A DNA stretch of 15,634 bases from Nostoc sp. GT001 (lineage in GTDB: Bacteria > Cyanobacteriota > Cyanobacteriia > Cyanobacteriales > Nostocaceae): the NCBI RefSeq assembly GCF_030382115.1, contig NZ_JAUDRJ010000003.1, forward strand, positions 571,614 through 587,247, given 5' to 3'. Below the pieces are notes generated by a model. That model did no database searches and was not told the DNA's origin. It worked only from the letters and a program-made list of their open reading frames with translations. The first letter of the stretch is position 1; each line of letters begins with the position of its first letter. Position numbers and translations under genes: made by a program. Shown here one piece after another: positions 1 to 7,578 of this stretch.

Positions 1-261
1 ATAATCTCACAATAAATACCTACACCAGGTTAATTTTTATTAGTTTGTCTTCAGGTGATGTCAGAGTAAAAAAATATATAAATTCGATTTTATTAGTGAA
101 AGATTATTTTTATAATTAATGATAGAGACGCAGAGAATGCAAAGAAAGTAAAGAGATGTTTTCAAAAATAATTTAGGATTGCTATATTTTATCAGGGCAT
201 AGCAAAACTGTGTCTCACTGCATGGTTATTTATCTAAAAATTGCTGTAAAGACGTAATAGA
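1..261. other. intergenic, AT-rich, no gene seen
   Basis: No open reading frame of note was found. A purine-rich imperfect repeat around 123-155 (GACGCAGAGAATGCAAAG-like units) resembles the short low-complexity repeats common between Nostocales genes. The region lies downstream of the minus-strand hpnG gene. No clear intrinsic terminator was recognised. Confidence 0.5.
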
Positions 262-951
262 TTATTTATTGCTAAAGCCTGAAAAAAGCAGATTTGTAAC
301 TTGCTCTAACACCTTTAATGCTGTTAATGAACCTCGAATCAACCGAGTAGCGGCAAAGGGTTGTCGAAGCATGGCGATCGCTAACGGCAAAGGATTGAGA
401 GAGCCATCAGAGTTAATTGCTGGTGTGAGATCGGGGATATTATGCTGACAATCGTCGCTAACTACTCGCAGCATTGTCACGGACACTCCAGCCGCATTGA
501 AAAATTCTAAAGCGGTAAATCCTTCCATATCAACAACATCAGCCGCCAAAGTCTCACCTAAACGACGTTTTTCGGATGCAGACCAAATTACGCGATCGCT
601 TGTCAGAGACTTGACTAAGGATACTTTTTCTGATAGTGAAGAGTGCAATTGTGTTGTAAGAGTGCGATCGCATTCTTGCTGTTTCCCCTGATAAATACAA
701 TTTTGATACAGCACAATATCACCAACTGTATAGCGATCGCTCAAGCTGCCACATATACCCATAATCAGCACTCTGGATTTTGGAGTCCGAAATTGTCCTT
801 GTTGCAGGTATTTGAGTAAAGGCTTCATCCCAACAGGTATGGCTACTACTTTTGGGATGGAGCTAGTAATACCGCTTAATCCGCGACACACAGCTTTGTA
901 TTCTGCTCCTTGAGGTACCAGAATTGTGTTGATGGGCAAAAAATTAGGCAC
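262..951 (-). CDS. hpnG: HpnG-type hopanoid nucleosidase/phosphorylase
   Basis: A 229-residue protein of the purine nucleoside phosphorylase / MTA-SAH nucleosidase fold. Visible motifs are the glycine-rich nucleoside-binding loop GICGSL (residues 65-70), the VDMEGF block (140-145, with Glu143 in the usual base/ribose-binding position) and RVVSDD (162-167), which carries the Asp expected to protonate the base. In hopanoid pathways HpnG removes adenine from adenosylhopane to give ribosylhopane. That assignment rests on the neighbours hpnA and hpnH; from the sequence alone a general MTA/SAH nucleosidase is possible, although the weak match to canonical MTAN and the cluster context favour HpnG. 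It is cytoplasmic, with no signal peptide. It is divergent from the RND gene across a 120-nt gap that must hold both promoters. Four HIP1 octamers lie inside the gene. Confidence 0.8.
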   Translation of the reverse strand: MPNFLPINTILVPQGAEYKAVCRGLSGITSSIPKVVAIPVGMKPLLKYLQQGQFRTPKSRVLIMGICGSLSDRYTVGDIVLYQNCIYQGKQQECDRTLTTQLHSSLSEKVSLVKSLTSDRVIWSASEKRRLGETLAADVVDMEGFTALEFFNAAGVSVTMLRVVSDDCQHNIPDLTPAINSDGSLNPLPLAIAMLRQPFAATRLIRGSLTALKVLEQVTNLLFSGFSNK

Positions 952-1071
952 TAGCTGTCTCGATAGTTTTAAATTTTAACGGTCAATATGTAGTAACCAA
1001 AATTAGCAAACCGAAGATGATTGCTGTAGCATGACTAAATAATTGTGTCATCCACACGATAATTTTCCAAG
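952..1071. promoter_or_regulatory. divergent promoter region hpnG / RND permease
   Basis: This 120-nt AT-rich gap separates two divergently transcribed genes and should contain both promoters. I could not assign convincing -35/-10 pairs. Neither start codon has a strong Shine-Dalgarno sequence, which is common in cyanobacteria. Confidence 0.4.
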
Positions 1072-3924
1072 ATGGTAAAGCTTCATAACTCCAAATCCGC
1101 ACGAGAACTCTTCAATATTTCCAAATTGGCAATTCAATTTTCGTGGCTGACGGTGAGTTTTTGGATTGCCGTAACGGTAGCTGGTGTTCTAGCTTTCAGT
1201 TCCCTGAAGTATGCTTTGTTTCCAGATATTACCTTTCCAGTGGTGGTTGTAAATGCTACAGCTCCCCTGACAACAGCCCTGGATACAGAAGCAAAGCTCA
1301 CCAAACCCCTAGAAGAACGCCTCCGCTCTCTAGAAGGACTGGAGAATATTCGCTCATCAACCTATCCTAGTCAAACAGCGGTTGCCCTTTCTTTTGCCGT
1401 TGGGACGAATTTAGAAACATCGACTAAAAAGGTTGAAACTGCTCTGAAGCAGTTGACTCTACCTCAAGGAGCGACTTCTAAAATTATTCCCCTGAATCTA
1501 AACGAGTCAGCCGCCATTAGCTATGCCATAGAGAGTCCGACACGGAATCTCAAAGATTTGACGAAGTTAGCGCAAGATGAGATTGTCAGTGCGATCGCTA
1601 AATTACCAGGAGTATTAAAAGTCTCACTACTAGGCGCTGCGACGGCAACTCCTCCATTAAATCCAGCGAATGCGAGTGCAACGGCTCTCCCCCAAGGTGG
1701 GGCGACATTAGTCCGGTTTAACGGTCAAGATGCACTGGCATTTCAGGTAATCAAACGCGGTAGTGCTAATACTTTGGAAGTCGTGAGTCGAGTTGAAAAA
1801 GAAGTCCAAAGACTACGCTCTACCCTAAAAGATGTCAAACTCACCTTAGCTGCCACCCAAGCAGAATACATCCGCCAAGCCACCCAGTCAACAATCGATG
1901 CTTTGCTGGAAGCAGTCTTATTGTCTATCGTAGTGATTTTTCCTTTTTTGTGGAATTGGCGGGCAACTCTGATCTCTGCCTTAGCTATTCCTACATCTTT
2001 GTTGGCGACGTTTATCGTTATGGCGATTTTCGGCTTCAACCTGGAAACGATCACCCTGCTGGCTTTAGCTTTGGTGATTGGTAGTGTAATTGATGATGCG
2101 ATCATTGATGTCGAAAATATCATGCGGCACATTGAAGATGGCGCAACTCCTCGCCAAGCCGCTTTTTCTGCTACAGATGAAATTGGCTTAACAGTTATCG
2201 CCACCACTGCTACTGCTGTAGCAGTTTTTTTACCCATTGGTTTGATGGGAGGAGTCATCGGACAATTCTTCAAGCCATTTGGGATCACAGTTTCAGCAGC
2301 GATGATTGCTTCAACATTGGTTGCTCGTACATTGTCGCCAGCTTTAGCTACCTACTGGTTAAAACCTGCTAATTCAAATCCCCAACGCCGTCAGAAAGCA
2401 AACACCTGGGTGAATTTTGCCCAATTTTATAGAAACTTACTTAACTGGTCTTTACACCACCGTAAGATAGTTATTGCATTAGCCATACTTAGCTTTGTTG
2501 CAGGTATGGCGCTGAGTCTACTAATTCCCAAAGGATTTATTCCTAAATTAGATCGCGGCGAGTTCAATATTACTTATACCGCACCTTTGCCGAGTATTCC
2601 TAGTGGAGCAGGGGGGCAGGGGAGCAGCACTTCTCTACGTTCGCGCAGCGTGTCGCAGACAGAGGCTGCACTTCGACTACGCTCAGTTACCACGCCAACG
2701 ACTACGCCCTTCGGCTACGCTCAGGACAGGCTCAGTGACCGAGGGGCAGGGGAGCAGGGGATAAATCCTAGTCTCCAGTCACCAATTCCTAACCCCTTAA
2801 ACGATTCTCTAGAGGTTGCCAAGAAATTAGAAGATGTGGTGAGAAAATCTCCATTAGTAGAAACAGTATTTACTACTGTTGGTTCTCGTGAGGGTGAGCC
2901 AAATAAAGGTACGCTTTATGTAAAGCTCAAGGAAGATCGCAACATCCAGACTGCGGAAGTACAAGACCAATTACGCTCGTCTTTGCCTAATCTCTCTGGC
3001 GTGAGTACGAGTGTGGAAGATATTCAATTTGTTGACACTGGTGGACAAAAACCCTTACAGGCATCACTACAAGGCGATAACCTCCAAAGCCTCAGCAAAG
3101 CTGCCAAGGCAATTAAAGAGCGCATCGAAAGACTACCGGGATTTGCTGATGTGACCGTAACAAGTGAAACAAATTTGCAGGGCACAGTTTTTCAAATTGA
3201 GCGGCTCAACAATCAAAGAGTTGCTTATATCAGTGCCAATCTGGGCAAAGATTTGTCCTTGGGGAGTGCCACAGACCAATTAGTAGAGGAAGCAAAAGCA
3301 GTATTACCTGCTGGTGTAACTTTAGACTTGGGAGGAGATTCTGCCCGCCAAGGTGAAGTATTTAGTAGTTTTGGCACTACTTTACTTTTATCAGCACTGT
3401 GCATTGTCGTAGTACTGATTTTGCTGTTCAAAAGCTGGATAGACCCTTTAGTTATTGGTGTTTCTTTGCCCTTGTCAATTGTCGGTGCCATGCTAGCTTT
3501 ACTCTTTACCAAAAGTGACTTTGGCATGATCTCGCTAATTGGTTTTGTGTTTTTGTTGGGACTAGCAAACAAAAATGCCATCTTGCTAGTAGATTACATC
3601 AACCAACTCCGCAAATCTGGCTTAGACCGCACAGAGGCGATTCTCAGAGCAGGGCCAGTGCGCCTTAGACCAATTATGATGACCACTGCCTCTACACTTT
3701 TAGGGATGCTACCGATCGCATTAGGTTTTGGTGCTGGTTCGGAATTGCGATCGCCTATGGCTGTAGCGATCGCAGGTGGACTAGTAACTTCCACTATCCT
3801 CAGTTTGATTGTTGTGCCCGTAGTTTACACCATCTTGGATGATTGGTTTCCTCGGTTTAAGAACAGGAGTAGCACTTCGGCTTCGCTCAGTGACCGGGGA
3901 GCAGGAGAGCAGGGGGGAAGTTGA
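1072..3924 (+). CDS. AcrB/HAE1-type RND efflux permease with repeat-derived insert
   Basis: A 950-residue inner-membrane RND transporter (AcrB superfamily). TM1 lies near residues 22-42. A second membrane bundle spans about 275-430, with the proton-relay pair Asp341-Asp342 in GSVIDDAIIDVEN. A large periplasmic loop follows TM7 (465-485), and a last bundle spans about 768-922, with relay Lys834 in GLANKNAILLVDY. The key relay residues are therefore intact. It is shorter than typical AcrB (about 1,030-1,050). Residues about 511-572 are low-complexity sequence encoded by intergenic-type repeats, and the C-terminal tail (about 931-950) comes from the same repeat: LSDRGAGEQG occurs at 554-563 and 939-948. 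The TGA stop overlaps the hpnA ATG by one base, implying one transcript. The substrate is unknown; the position suggests hopanoid or lipid export, but no membrane-fusion partner is in view. Confidence 0.88.
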   Translation: MVKLHNSKSARELFNISKLAIQFSWLTVSFWIAVTVAGVLAFSSLKYALFPDITFPVVVVNATAPLTTALDTEAKLTKPLEERLRSLEGLENIRSSTYPSQTAVALSFAVGTNLETSTKKVETALKQLTLPQGATSKIIPLNLNESAAISYAIESPTRNLKDLTKLAQDEIVSAIAKLPGVLKVSLLGAATATPPLNPANASATALPQGGATLVRFNGQDALAFQVIKRGSANTLEVVSRVEKEVQRLRSTLKDVKLTLAATQAEYIRQATQSTIDALLEAVLLSIVVIFPFLWNWRATLISALAIPTSLLATFIVMAIFGFNLETITLLALALVIGSVIDDAIIDVENIMRHIEDGATPRQAAFSATDEIGLTVIATTATAVAVFLPIGLMGGVIGQFFKPFGITVSAAMIASTLVARTLSPALATYWLKPANSNPQRRQKANTWVNFAQFYRNLLNWSLHHRKIVIALAILSFVAGMALSLLIPKGFIPKLDRGEFNITYTAPLPSIPSGAGGQGSSTSLRSRSVSQTEAALRLRSVTTPTTTPFGYAQDRLSDRGAGEQGINPSLQSPIPNPLNDSLEVAKKLEDVVRKSPLVETVFTTVGSREGEPNKGTLYVKLKEDRNIQTAEVQDQLRSSLPNLSGVSTSVEDIQFVDTGGQKPLQASLQGDNLQSLSKAAKAIKERIERLPGFADVTVTSETNLQGTVFQIERLNNQRVAYISANLGKDLSLGSATDQLVEEAKAVLPAGVTLDLGGDSARQGEVFSSFGTTLLLSALCIVVVLILLFKSWIDPLVIGVSLPLSIVGAMLALLFTKSDFGMISLIGFVFLLGLANKNAILLVDYINQLRKSGLDRTEAILRAGPVRLRPIMMTTASTLLGMLPIALGFGAGSELRSPMAVAIAGGLVTSTILSLIVVPVVYTILDDWFPRFKNRSSTSASLSDRGAGEQGGS
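2602..2787 (+). repeat. intergenic-type repeat inserted in frame in RND gene
   Basis: A G-rich stretch of GGGGAGCAG-like units and palindromic CTTCG(G)CTACGCTCAG-type units is carried without a stop or frameshift inside the permease, in the periplasmic loop after TM7. The same motif set recurs at about 3865-3917. The shared 12-mer GCTCAGTGACCG is at 2730-2741 and 3885-3896. Composition and peptide (Ser, Gly, Arg-rich) are unlike the flanking transporter sequence. Confidence 0.75.
3865..3920 (+). repeat. repeat copy at RND 3' end / hpnA ribosome-binding region
   Basis: A second copy of the repeat family found inside the RND gene. It encodes the last ~20 residues of the permease. Its terminal AGGGGGGAAG run lies 4-13 nt upstream of the hpnA ATG (3924), so the repeat appears to supply the purine-rich ribosome-binding region of the next gene. 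Confidence 0.65.
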
Positions 3925-4949
3925 TGCAGGTTTTTATCACGGGGGGTACGGGTTTTATTGGCGCTCATTTGGTACGATTGCTCCTACAAGAAGGATATGC
4001 TGTCAAAGCGCTGGTACGCTCAAGCAGCAATTTGGAGAATCTACACGGTTTGGATGTGGAAATTGTCAAAGGTGATTTGAACGATCCAAATCTCTGGCAA
4101 CAGATGGCAGGTTGTCAATACCTATTTCATGTCGCAGCCCATTATTCCCTCTGGCAAACAGACCGTGAATTACTCCACCGTCACAATGTCCTGGGTACGC
4201 GCAATGTGTTGGCAGCCGCTCGCAAGGCTAACATTGAGCGCACCGTATACACGAGTTCAGTGGCAGCGATTGGGGTAGGATCATCTGGTCAAGTCGTTGA
4301 TGAAACACATCAGAGTCCCTTAGAAAAGTTGGTGGGTAACTACAAAAAGTCTAAGTTTCTGGCTGAACAAGAAGCCATGCAAGCCGTTGCTACAGGTCAG
4401 GAGGTAGTTATTGTCAATCCCAGCAGCCCCATTGGCTCGTTGGATATCAAACCTACCCCGACGGGTGATATAATTTTACGGTTTTTGCAACGGCAAATGC
4501 CCTTTTACTTAGATACTGGTCTAAATTTTATCGATGTGCGGGATGTGGCATGGGGGCATTTACTGGCTTTGCAGCGGGGTAAATCTGGCGATCGCTATAT
4601 CTTAGGTCATCAAAACCTCAGTCTCAAGCAACTACTCGAACAACTCGCCGATATCACAGGTCTTAGCGCACCTCAACAAACAGTACCCGCTTGGTTGCCC
4701 CTGAGTGTTGCCTGGGTTGATGAAAAAATTCTCGCACCACTAGGTAAATCGCCCTCAGTACCATTAGATGGTGTTCGGATGGCGAAACAACCTATGTATT
4801 ACAATGCTTCAAAGGCTGTACGAGAATTGGGTCTACCCCAATCTTCGCTGAATGCCGCACTCAAAGATGCTGTGGATTGGTTTGTTGCTCAGGGATATGT
4901 TAACCCCTCTGGGAAATTCAAAATTCAAAATTTAAGACCCCATAGATAA
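3924..4949 (+). CDS. hpnA: HpnA-type hopanoid-associated sugar epimerase (extended SDR)
   Basis: A 341-residue NAD-dependent epimerase/dehydratase of the extended SDR family. The N-terminal Rossmann motif is TGGTGFIGAHL (residues 6-16). The catalytic region has Ser111/112 in YTSSVAA and the YxxxK pair Tyr140-Lys144 in NYKKSK. Members of this family beside hpnH are called HpnA. The product is presumed to modify the ribosyl/sugar head of extended hopanoids, but the exact reaction is not established. I chose ATG 3924 over the in-frame TTG three bases upstream because the ATG overlaps the RND stop (TGATG), a typical coupling arrangement. The last residues (about 331-341) are encoded by three heptamers of AAATTCA type (4914-4934), a repeat that seems to have extended or replaced the original C-terminus. 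hpnH follows after 55 nt. Confidence 0.85.
   Translation: MQVFITGGTGFIGAHLVRLLLQEGYAVKALVRSSSNLENLHGLDVEIVKGDLNDPNLWQQMAGCQYLFHVAAHYSLWQTDRELLHRHNVLGTRNVLAAARKANIERTVYTSSVAAIGVGSSGQVVDETHQSPLEKLVGNYKKSKFLAEQEAMQAVATGQEVVIVNPSSPIGSLDIKPTPTGDIILRFLQRQMPFYLDTGLNFIDVRDVAWGHLLALQRGKSGDRYILGHQNLSLKQLLEQLADITGLSAPQQTVPAWLPLSVAWVDEKILAPLGKSPSVPLDGVRMAKQPMYYNASKAVRELGLPQSSLNAALKDAVDWFVAQGYVNPSGKFKIQNLRPHR
4914..4934 (+). repeat. heptamer tandem repeat at hpnA 3' end
   Basis: Three consecutive 7-mers, AAATTCA, AAATTCA and AAATTTA, lie in frame at the end of hpnA. Seven-base short tandem repeats of this sort are typical of heterocystous cyanobacteria. Just downstream, CCCC (4936-4939) and GGGG (4955-4958) bracket a small AT-rich foldback that includes the hpnA stop codon. 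Confidence 0.6.
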
Positions 4950-5004
4950 ATCTTGGGGTTGAGAAAGTGGTGCATTTATCTTTAAAAGAGGAGCGATCGC
5001 AACA

Positions 5005-6024
5005 ATGGCAGTTAATCTACAACAAGCTATGGATATTGGGAAGTATCTTGTTACACAGCGTTTGAAAGGACGCAAACGCTTCCCCTTAGTGTTGATGTTA
5101 GAACCTCTTTTTCGGTGTAATCTCGCTTGTACTGGTTGTGGTAAGATCCAACATCCAAAGGAAATATTAAAGCAAAATCTCACCCCAGAACAGTGTTTTG
5201 CCGCTGTGGAAGAGTGTGGCGCACCAGTTGTCTCAATTCCTGGGGGAGAACCTCTACTGCACCCCCAGATTGATGAGATCGTCCAGGGATTAATTGAGCG
5301 CAAGAAATATATTTACTTGTGTACCAATGGTTTGTTATTAGAAAAAAGCCTAGATAAGTTTCAACCTTCCCCTTATCTAACTTTCAGCGTGCATTTAGAT
5401 GGAATGCGGGAATTACACGATCAATGCGTCGATCGTAAAGGTGTTTTTGATATTGCTGTTAAAGCCATTCGCGCCGCTAAAGCTCAAGGCTTTCGTGTCA
5501 CCACTAACACCACTATCTTTGAAGGTACTGAACCTAAAGATATGCAAGAGTTCTTTAACTTTCTGGAAACACTAAATACTGACGGGATGATGATTTCTCC
5601 CGGCTACAGTTACGAGTGGGCACCAGATCAAGATCATTTTCTCCACCGCGAACAAACCCGCGCCCTCTTCCGCGAAATTTTGGCTCCTTACAAAAGTGGT
5701 GAAAAAAACTGGAACTTCAATCACAATCCGTTATTCCTAGATTTTCTCACTGGTGAGAAGGACTACGAATGCACACCTTGGGGTAGCCCTAGTTATAGCG
5801 TTCTCGGTTGGCAAAAACCTTGCTATCTACTGAACGAAGGTTATTACTCTACCTTTAAGGAATTACTCGCACAAACTGACTGGAGTCAATACGGCCAGAA
5901 GAGTGGTAATCCTAAGTGTGCCGATTGTATGGTTCATTGTGGCTACGAACCAACCGCCGCAATGGATGCAATGCAGCCGCAAAATATGGCGCGTGCCCTT
6001 GGCAGTGTGTTTGGTAGGAATTAA
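5005..6024 (+). CDS. hpnH: HpnH, radical-SAM adenosylhopane synthase
   Basis: A 339-residue radical-SAM enzyme. The [4Fe-4S]/SAM motif is C38xxxC42xxC45 in RCNLACTGC, with the SAM-contact GGEP at 80-83. A Cys-rich C-terminal segment (Cys305, 308 and 312 in CADCMVHC) matches the DUF3463-type C-terminus of HpnH. In known systems HpnH uses the 5'-deoxyadenosyl radical to adenosylate diploptene, giving adenosylhopane, the first step of C35 hopanoid side-chain building. HpnG-type enzymes act next. Length and motifs agree with full-length HpnH. The start has a good Shine-Dalgarno (GAGGAG, 4988-4993, 11 nt spacing), with a HIP1 octamer (4993-5000) between it and the ATG. It is last in the run RND-hpnA-hpnH and is followed by a hairpin. 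In contrast to the phycocyanin genes downstream it is rich in Met and Cys. Confidence 0.93.
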   Translation: MAVNLQQAMDIGKYLVTQRLKGRKRFPLVLMLEPLFRCNLACTGCGKIQHPKEILKQNLTPEQCFAAVEECGAPVVSIPGGEPLLHPQIDEIVQGLIERKKYIYLCTNGLLLEKSLDKFQPSPYLTFSVHLDGMRELHDQCVDRKGVFDIAVKAIRAAKAQGFRVTTNTTIFEGTEPKDMQEFFNFLETLNTDGMMISPGYSYEWAPDQDHFLHREQTRALFREILAPYKSGEKNWNFNHNPLFLDFLTGEKDYECTPWGSPSYSVLGWQKPCYLLNEGYYSTFKELLAQTDWSQYGQKSGNPKCADCMVHCGYEPTAAMDAMQPQNMARALGSVFGRN

Positions 6025-6046
6025 GAAGTAGTAAATACTACATATC

Positions 6047-6071
6047 AAGGGTGCGACGCTTATGCACCCTT
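6047..6071 (+). terminator. hairpin after hpnH
   Basis: A perfect 8-bp inverted repeat, AAGGGTGC (6047-6054) and GCACCCTT (6064-6071), with a 9-nt loop, 23 nt after the hpnH stop. It is followed by TTAAGG rather than a long T-run, so it is a plausible but weak intrinsic terminator or a 3'-end stabiliser for the hopanoid transcript. Confidence 0.5.
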
Positions 6072-6196
6072 TAAGGATTCTGATTGCACTGGAACTATGT
6101 CTAACAACATACGATAGTTAAAAAAGGATGCTTATTTAGAGATATTGCGATCGCTCCCTCAGCCAAATTCGCCGAAATTCATCAGGAAAAATACTC

Positions 6197-6544
6197 ATGC
6201 CATTTGTATCTGGTCGTGACCTGCAAATGTATTATGAGATTCGTGGCACTGGTCAACGCCTACTTAGTATCAGTGGTACATCGTCATATCCACTACATGA
6301 ACTCGCGAACCTTCCTAGTGAAAAACTAGCTCATCGGCAAATCACAATTGCTGATACTCGTTGGCAAGAGGAAGCTTGGCTCTCTAGCCGAACTACACAA
6401 TTTCAGAAATTAGTGAAGTTAACACTAGCAGTTTCTCAAGCGGGTACAGACGAACCAAGTCGTGAAGTTGGGCGTGTCGCCAGCTTGAAGCTCGTGCTGC
6501 TCACGATACACATAATCGACTTTCTCAACAATAAATTCGAGTAA
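6197..6544 (+). pseudogene. alpha/beta hydrolase remnant (internal deletion plus frameshift)
   Basis: The first ~27 residues (MPFVSGRDLQMYYEIRGTG then LLSISGT) match the N-terminus of a common cyanobacterial alpha/beta-hydrolase family. The text then jumps to SSYPLHELANLP, which in intact members lies well after the nucleophile elbow. The G-x-S-x-G nucleophile and the oxyanion segment are therefore missing, probably by an in-frame deletion around residue 27. Later, near 6468-6476, the conserved path leaves this frame: RQLEARAAHDT, expected in the family, is found in the +2 frame (about 6475-6534, stop TAA 6532-6534), while the original frame runs on to 6544 with unrelated residues. Two independent lesions make a functional hydrolase very unlikely. 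It sits between the hopanoid and phycocyanin operons and has no obvious link to either. Confidence 0.72.
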
Positions 6545-6676
6545 TTTTACATAAGACATATAAGACATAGCTACAAAGTGACAGTAACTACAACACCTAT
6601 TGTCCTTCCACAAGAGCAGCGCTCGGCTCATAAACTAAAATCGAGTCCAAAATATGAAGTTATGTAAATAATTTTC

Positions 6677-6710
6677 ACAAACATAATAATAATTTGTAAT
6701 AAATTATGAT
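6677..6710 (+). promoter_or_regulatory. candidate operator dyad next to -10-like box
   Basis: ACAAA (6677-6681) and TTTGT (6693-6697) form a dyad with an 11-nt AT spacer, overlapped by AATTT/AAATT (6691-6695/6701-6705). It ends at TATGAT (6705-6710), which matches five of six bases of the -10 consensus. No -35 box is present at 16-18 nt, so an activator-dependent promoter is possible. The call is speculative. Confidence 0.22.
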
Positions 6711-6901
6711 ACGGCAGCATTGTATAAAGAGAACTTGGAAGTAAAAAACAACATCTTAATCAGGTTTTCCAGTCGTTCATAGAAGTTTGAAGTTTTTTAA
6801 CAAAAGTTTTAATCTGAAAGCCTGGAGATCGTAAACTTATTTCTTGGGTGTCTGTTTTAAACCTTTCGTAACTCGTCAGGCAGTGCTGACATCAAAAATC
6901 T

Positions 6902-6918
6902 AACTGAACCATTCAGTT
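6902..6918 (+). promoter_or_regulatory. leader hairpin upstream of cpcB
   Basis: A perfect 7-bp stem, AACTGAA (6902-6908) with TTCAGTT (6912-6918), and a 3-nt loop. It ends 31 nt before the cpcB Shine-Dalgarno AGGAG (6950-6954). It could protect the 5' leader or tune translation. Confidence 0.4.
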
Positions 6919-6964
6919 TTGAGTCCAATTATTCTTAACCAAGCAAATTAGGAGATTTAACGCA

Positions 6965-7486
6965 ATGGTTTTAGATGCATTTGCAAAAGTAGTTTCCCAA
7001 GCTGATACACGCGGCGAATATCTCTCCGATGCACAATTGGATGCATTGAGCGAACTAGTCAAAGATGGTAACAAGCGTGCAGATGCTGTTAACCGTATTA
7101 CCAGCAATGCGTCAGCTCTTGTTGCTGCTGCGGCTCGTGATTTGTGGGCAGAACAACCCCAATTGATCACTCCCGGTGGTAATGCTTACACCAGCCGTCG
7201 TGCAGCTGCTTGTATCAGAGACTTGGACATCATTCTTCGCTATATCACCTACGCTATCTTTGCTGGCGATTCCAGCGTGCTAGATGATCGTGCCCTCAAT
7301 GGATTGCGGGAAACCTACTTGGCATTGGGAACTCCAGGAGCTTCAGTTGCTGTTGGTATTCAAAAGCTGAAACAAGCTTCTTTGGCAATTGTCAACGATA
7401 CAAACAATATCACCAGAGGCGATTGCAGTGCTTTGGCATCTGAAATAGCTAGCTATTTTGATCGTGCTGCTGCTGCTGTAGCTTAA
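6965..7486 (+). CDS. cpcB: phycocyanin beta subunit, sulfur-depleted form
   Basis: A 173-residue globin-like biliprotein of the phycobilisome rods, closest in pattern to C-phycocyanin beta. Cys83 (in RRAAACIRD; canonical beta-84) and Cys154 (in RGDCSAL; canonical beta-155) are the two bilin sites. Asn73 in GGNAYT is the conserved Asn that is methylated in CpcB. These two are the only cysteines. The usual extra Cys near beta-109 (DDRCLNG in ordinary CpcB) is Ala110 here. There is no Met after the initiator: typical RRMAACLRDMEII reads [13 protein letters not shown], and QKMK reads QKLK. The second residue, Val, should allow Met removal, so the mature chain would have no Met. This matches the cpcB3 type of Calothrix PCC 7601, made under sulfur limitation. 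The Shine-Dalgarno is AGGAG at 6950-6954. It is the first gene of the operon, with cpcA 92 nt downstream. Confidence 0.96.
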   Translation: MVLDAFAKVVSQADTRGEYLSDAQLDALSELVKDGNKRADAVNRITSNASALVAAAARDLWAEQPQLITPGGNAYTSRRAAACIRDLDIILRYITYAIFAGDSSVLDDRALNGLRETYLALGTPGASVAVGIQKLKQASLAIVNDTNNITRGDCSALASEIASYFDRAAAAVA

Positions 7487-7578
7487 GCAAAGCTTGCATT
7501 GCTGATGTTGACTAAATAATTGTCCATAGGACAAAACAAAATTTCAACCATAACGTTTGTAAAAGGGAAATACCAAAA

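Larger units (their letters stand above)
6545..6964 (+). promoter_or_regulatory. 420-nt upstream and leader region of the cpc operon
   Basis: No gene is present. Visible elements are a direct repeat of ATAAGACAT (6551-6559, 6560-6568); an inverted repeat ACAAA-N11-TTTGT (6677-6697); an overlapping AATTT-N5-AAATT (6691-6705); a -10-like TATGAT (6705-6710) without a good -35 box; a second weak promoter-like pair TTGAAG-N17-TAATCT (6787-6815); and a leader hairpin at 6902-6918. The long leader and dyad symmetry fit a tightly controlled, strongly transcribed operon. Which element responds to sulfur cannot be told from sequence alone. Confidence 0.4.

Noticed and set aside
1743..2288. 181-codon minus-strand ORF inside the RND gene
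   Set aside because: It is a shadow frame of the well-supported permease; the peptide has no family resemblance.
1032..7522. Shared 14-mer GACTAAATAATTGT upstream of the RND gene (1032-1045) and between cpcB and cpcA (7509-7522)
   Set aside because: One match of this length in an AT-rich 15.6-kb window can arise by chance; there is no extended similarity.
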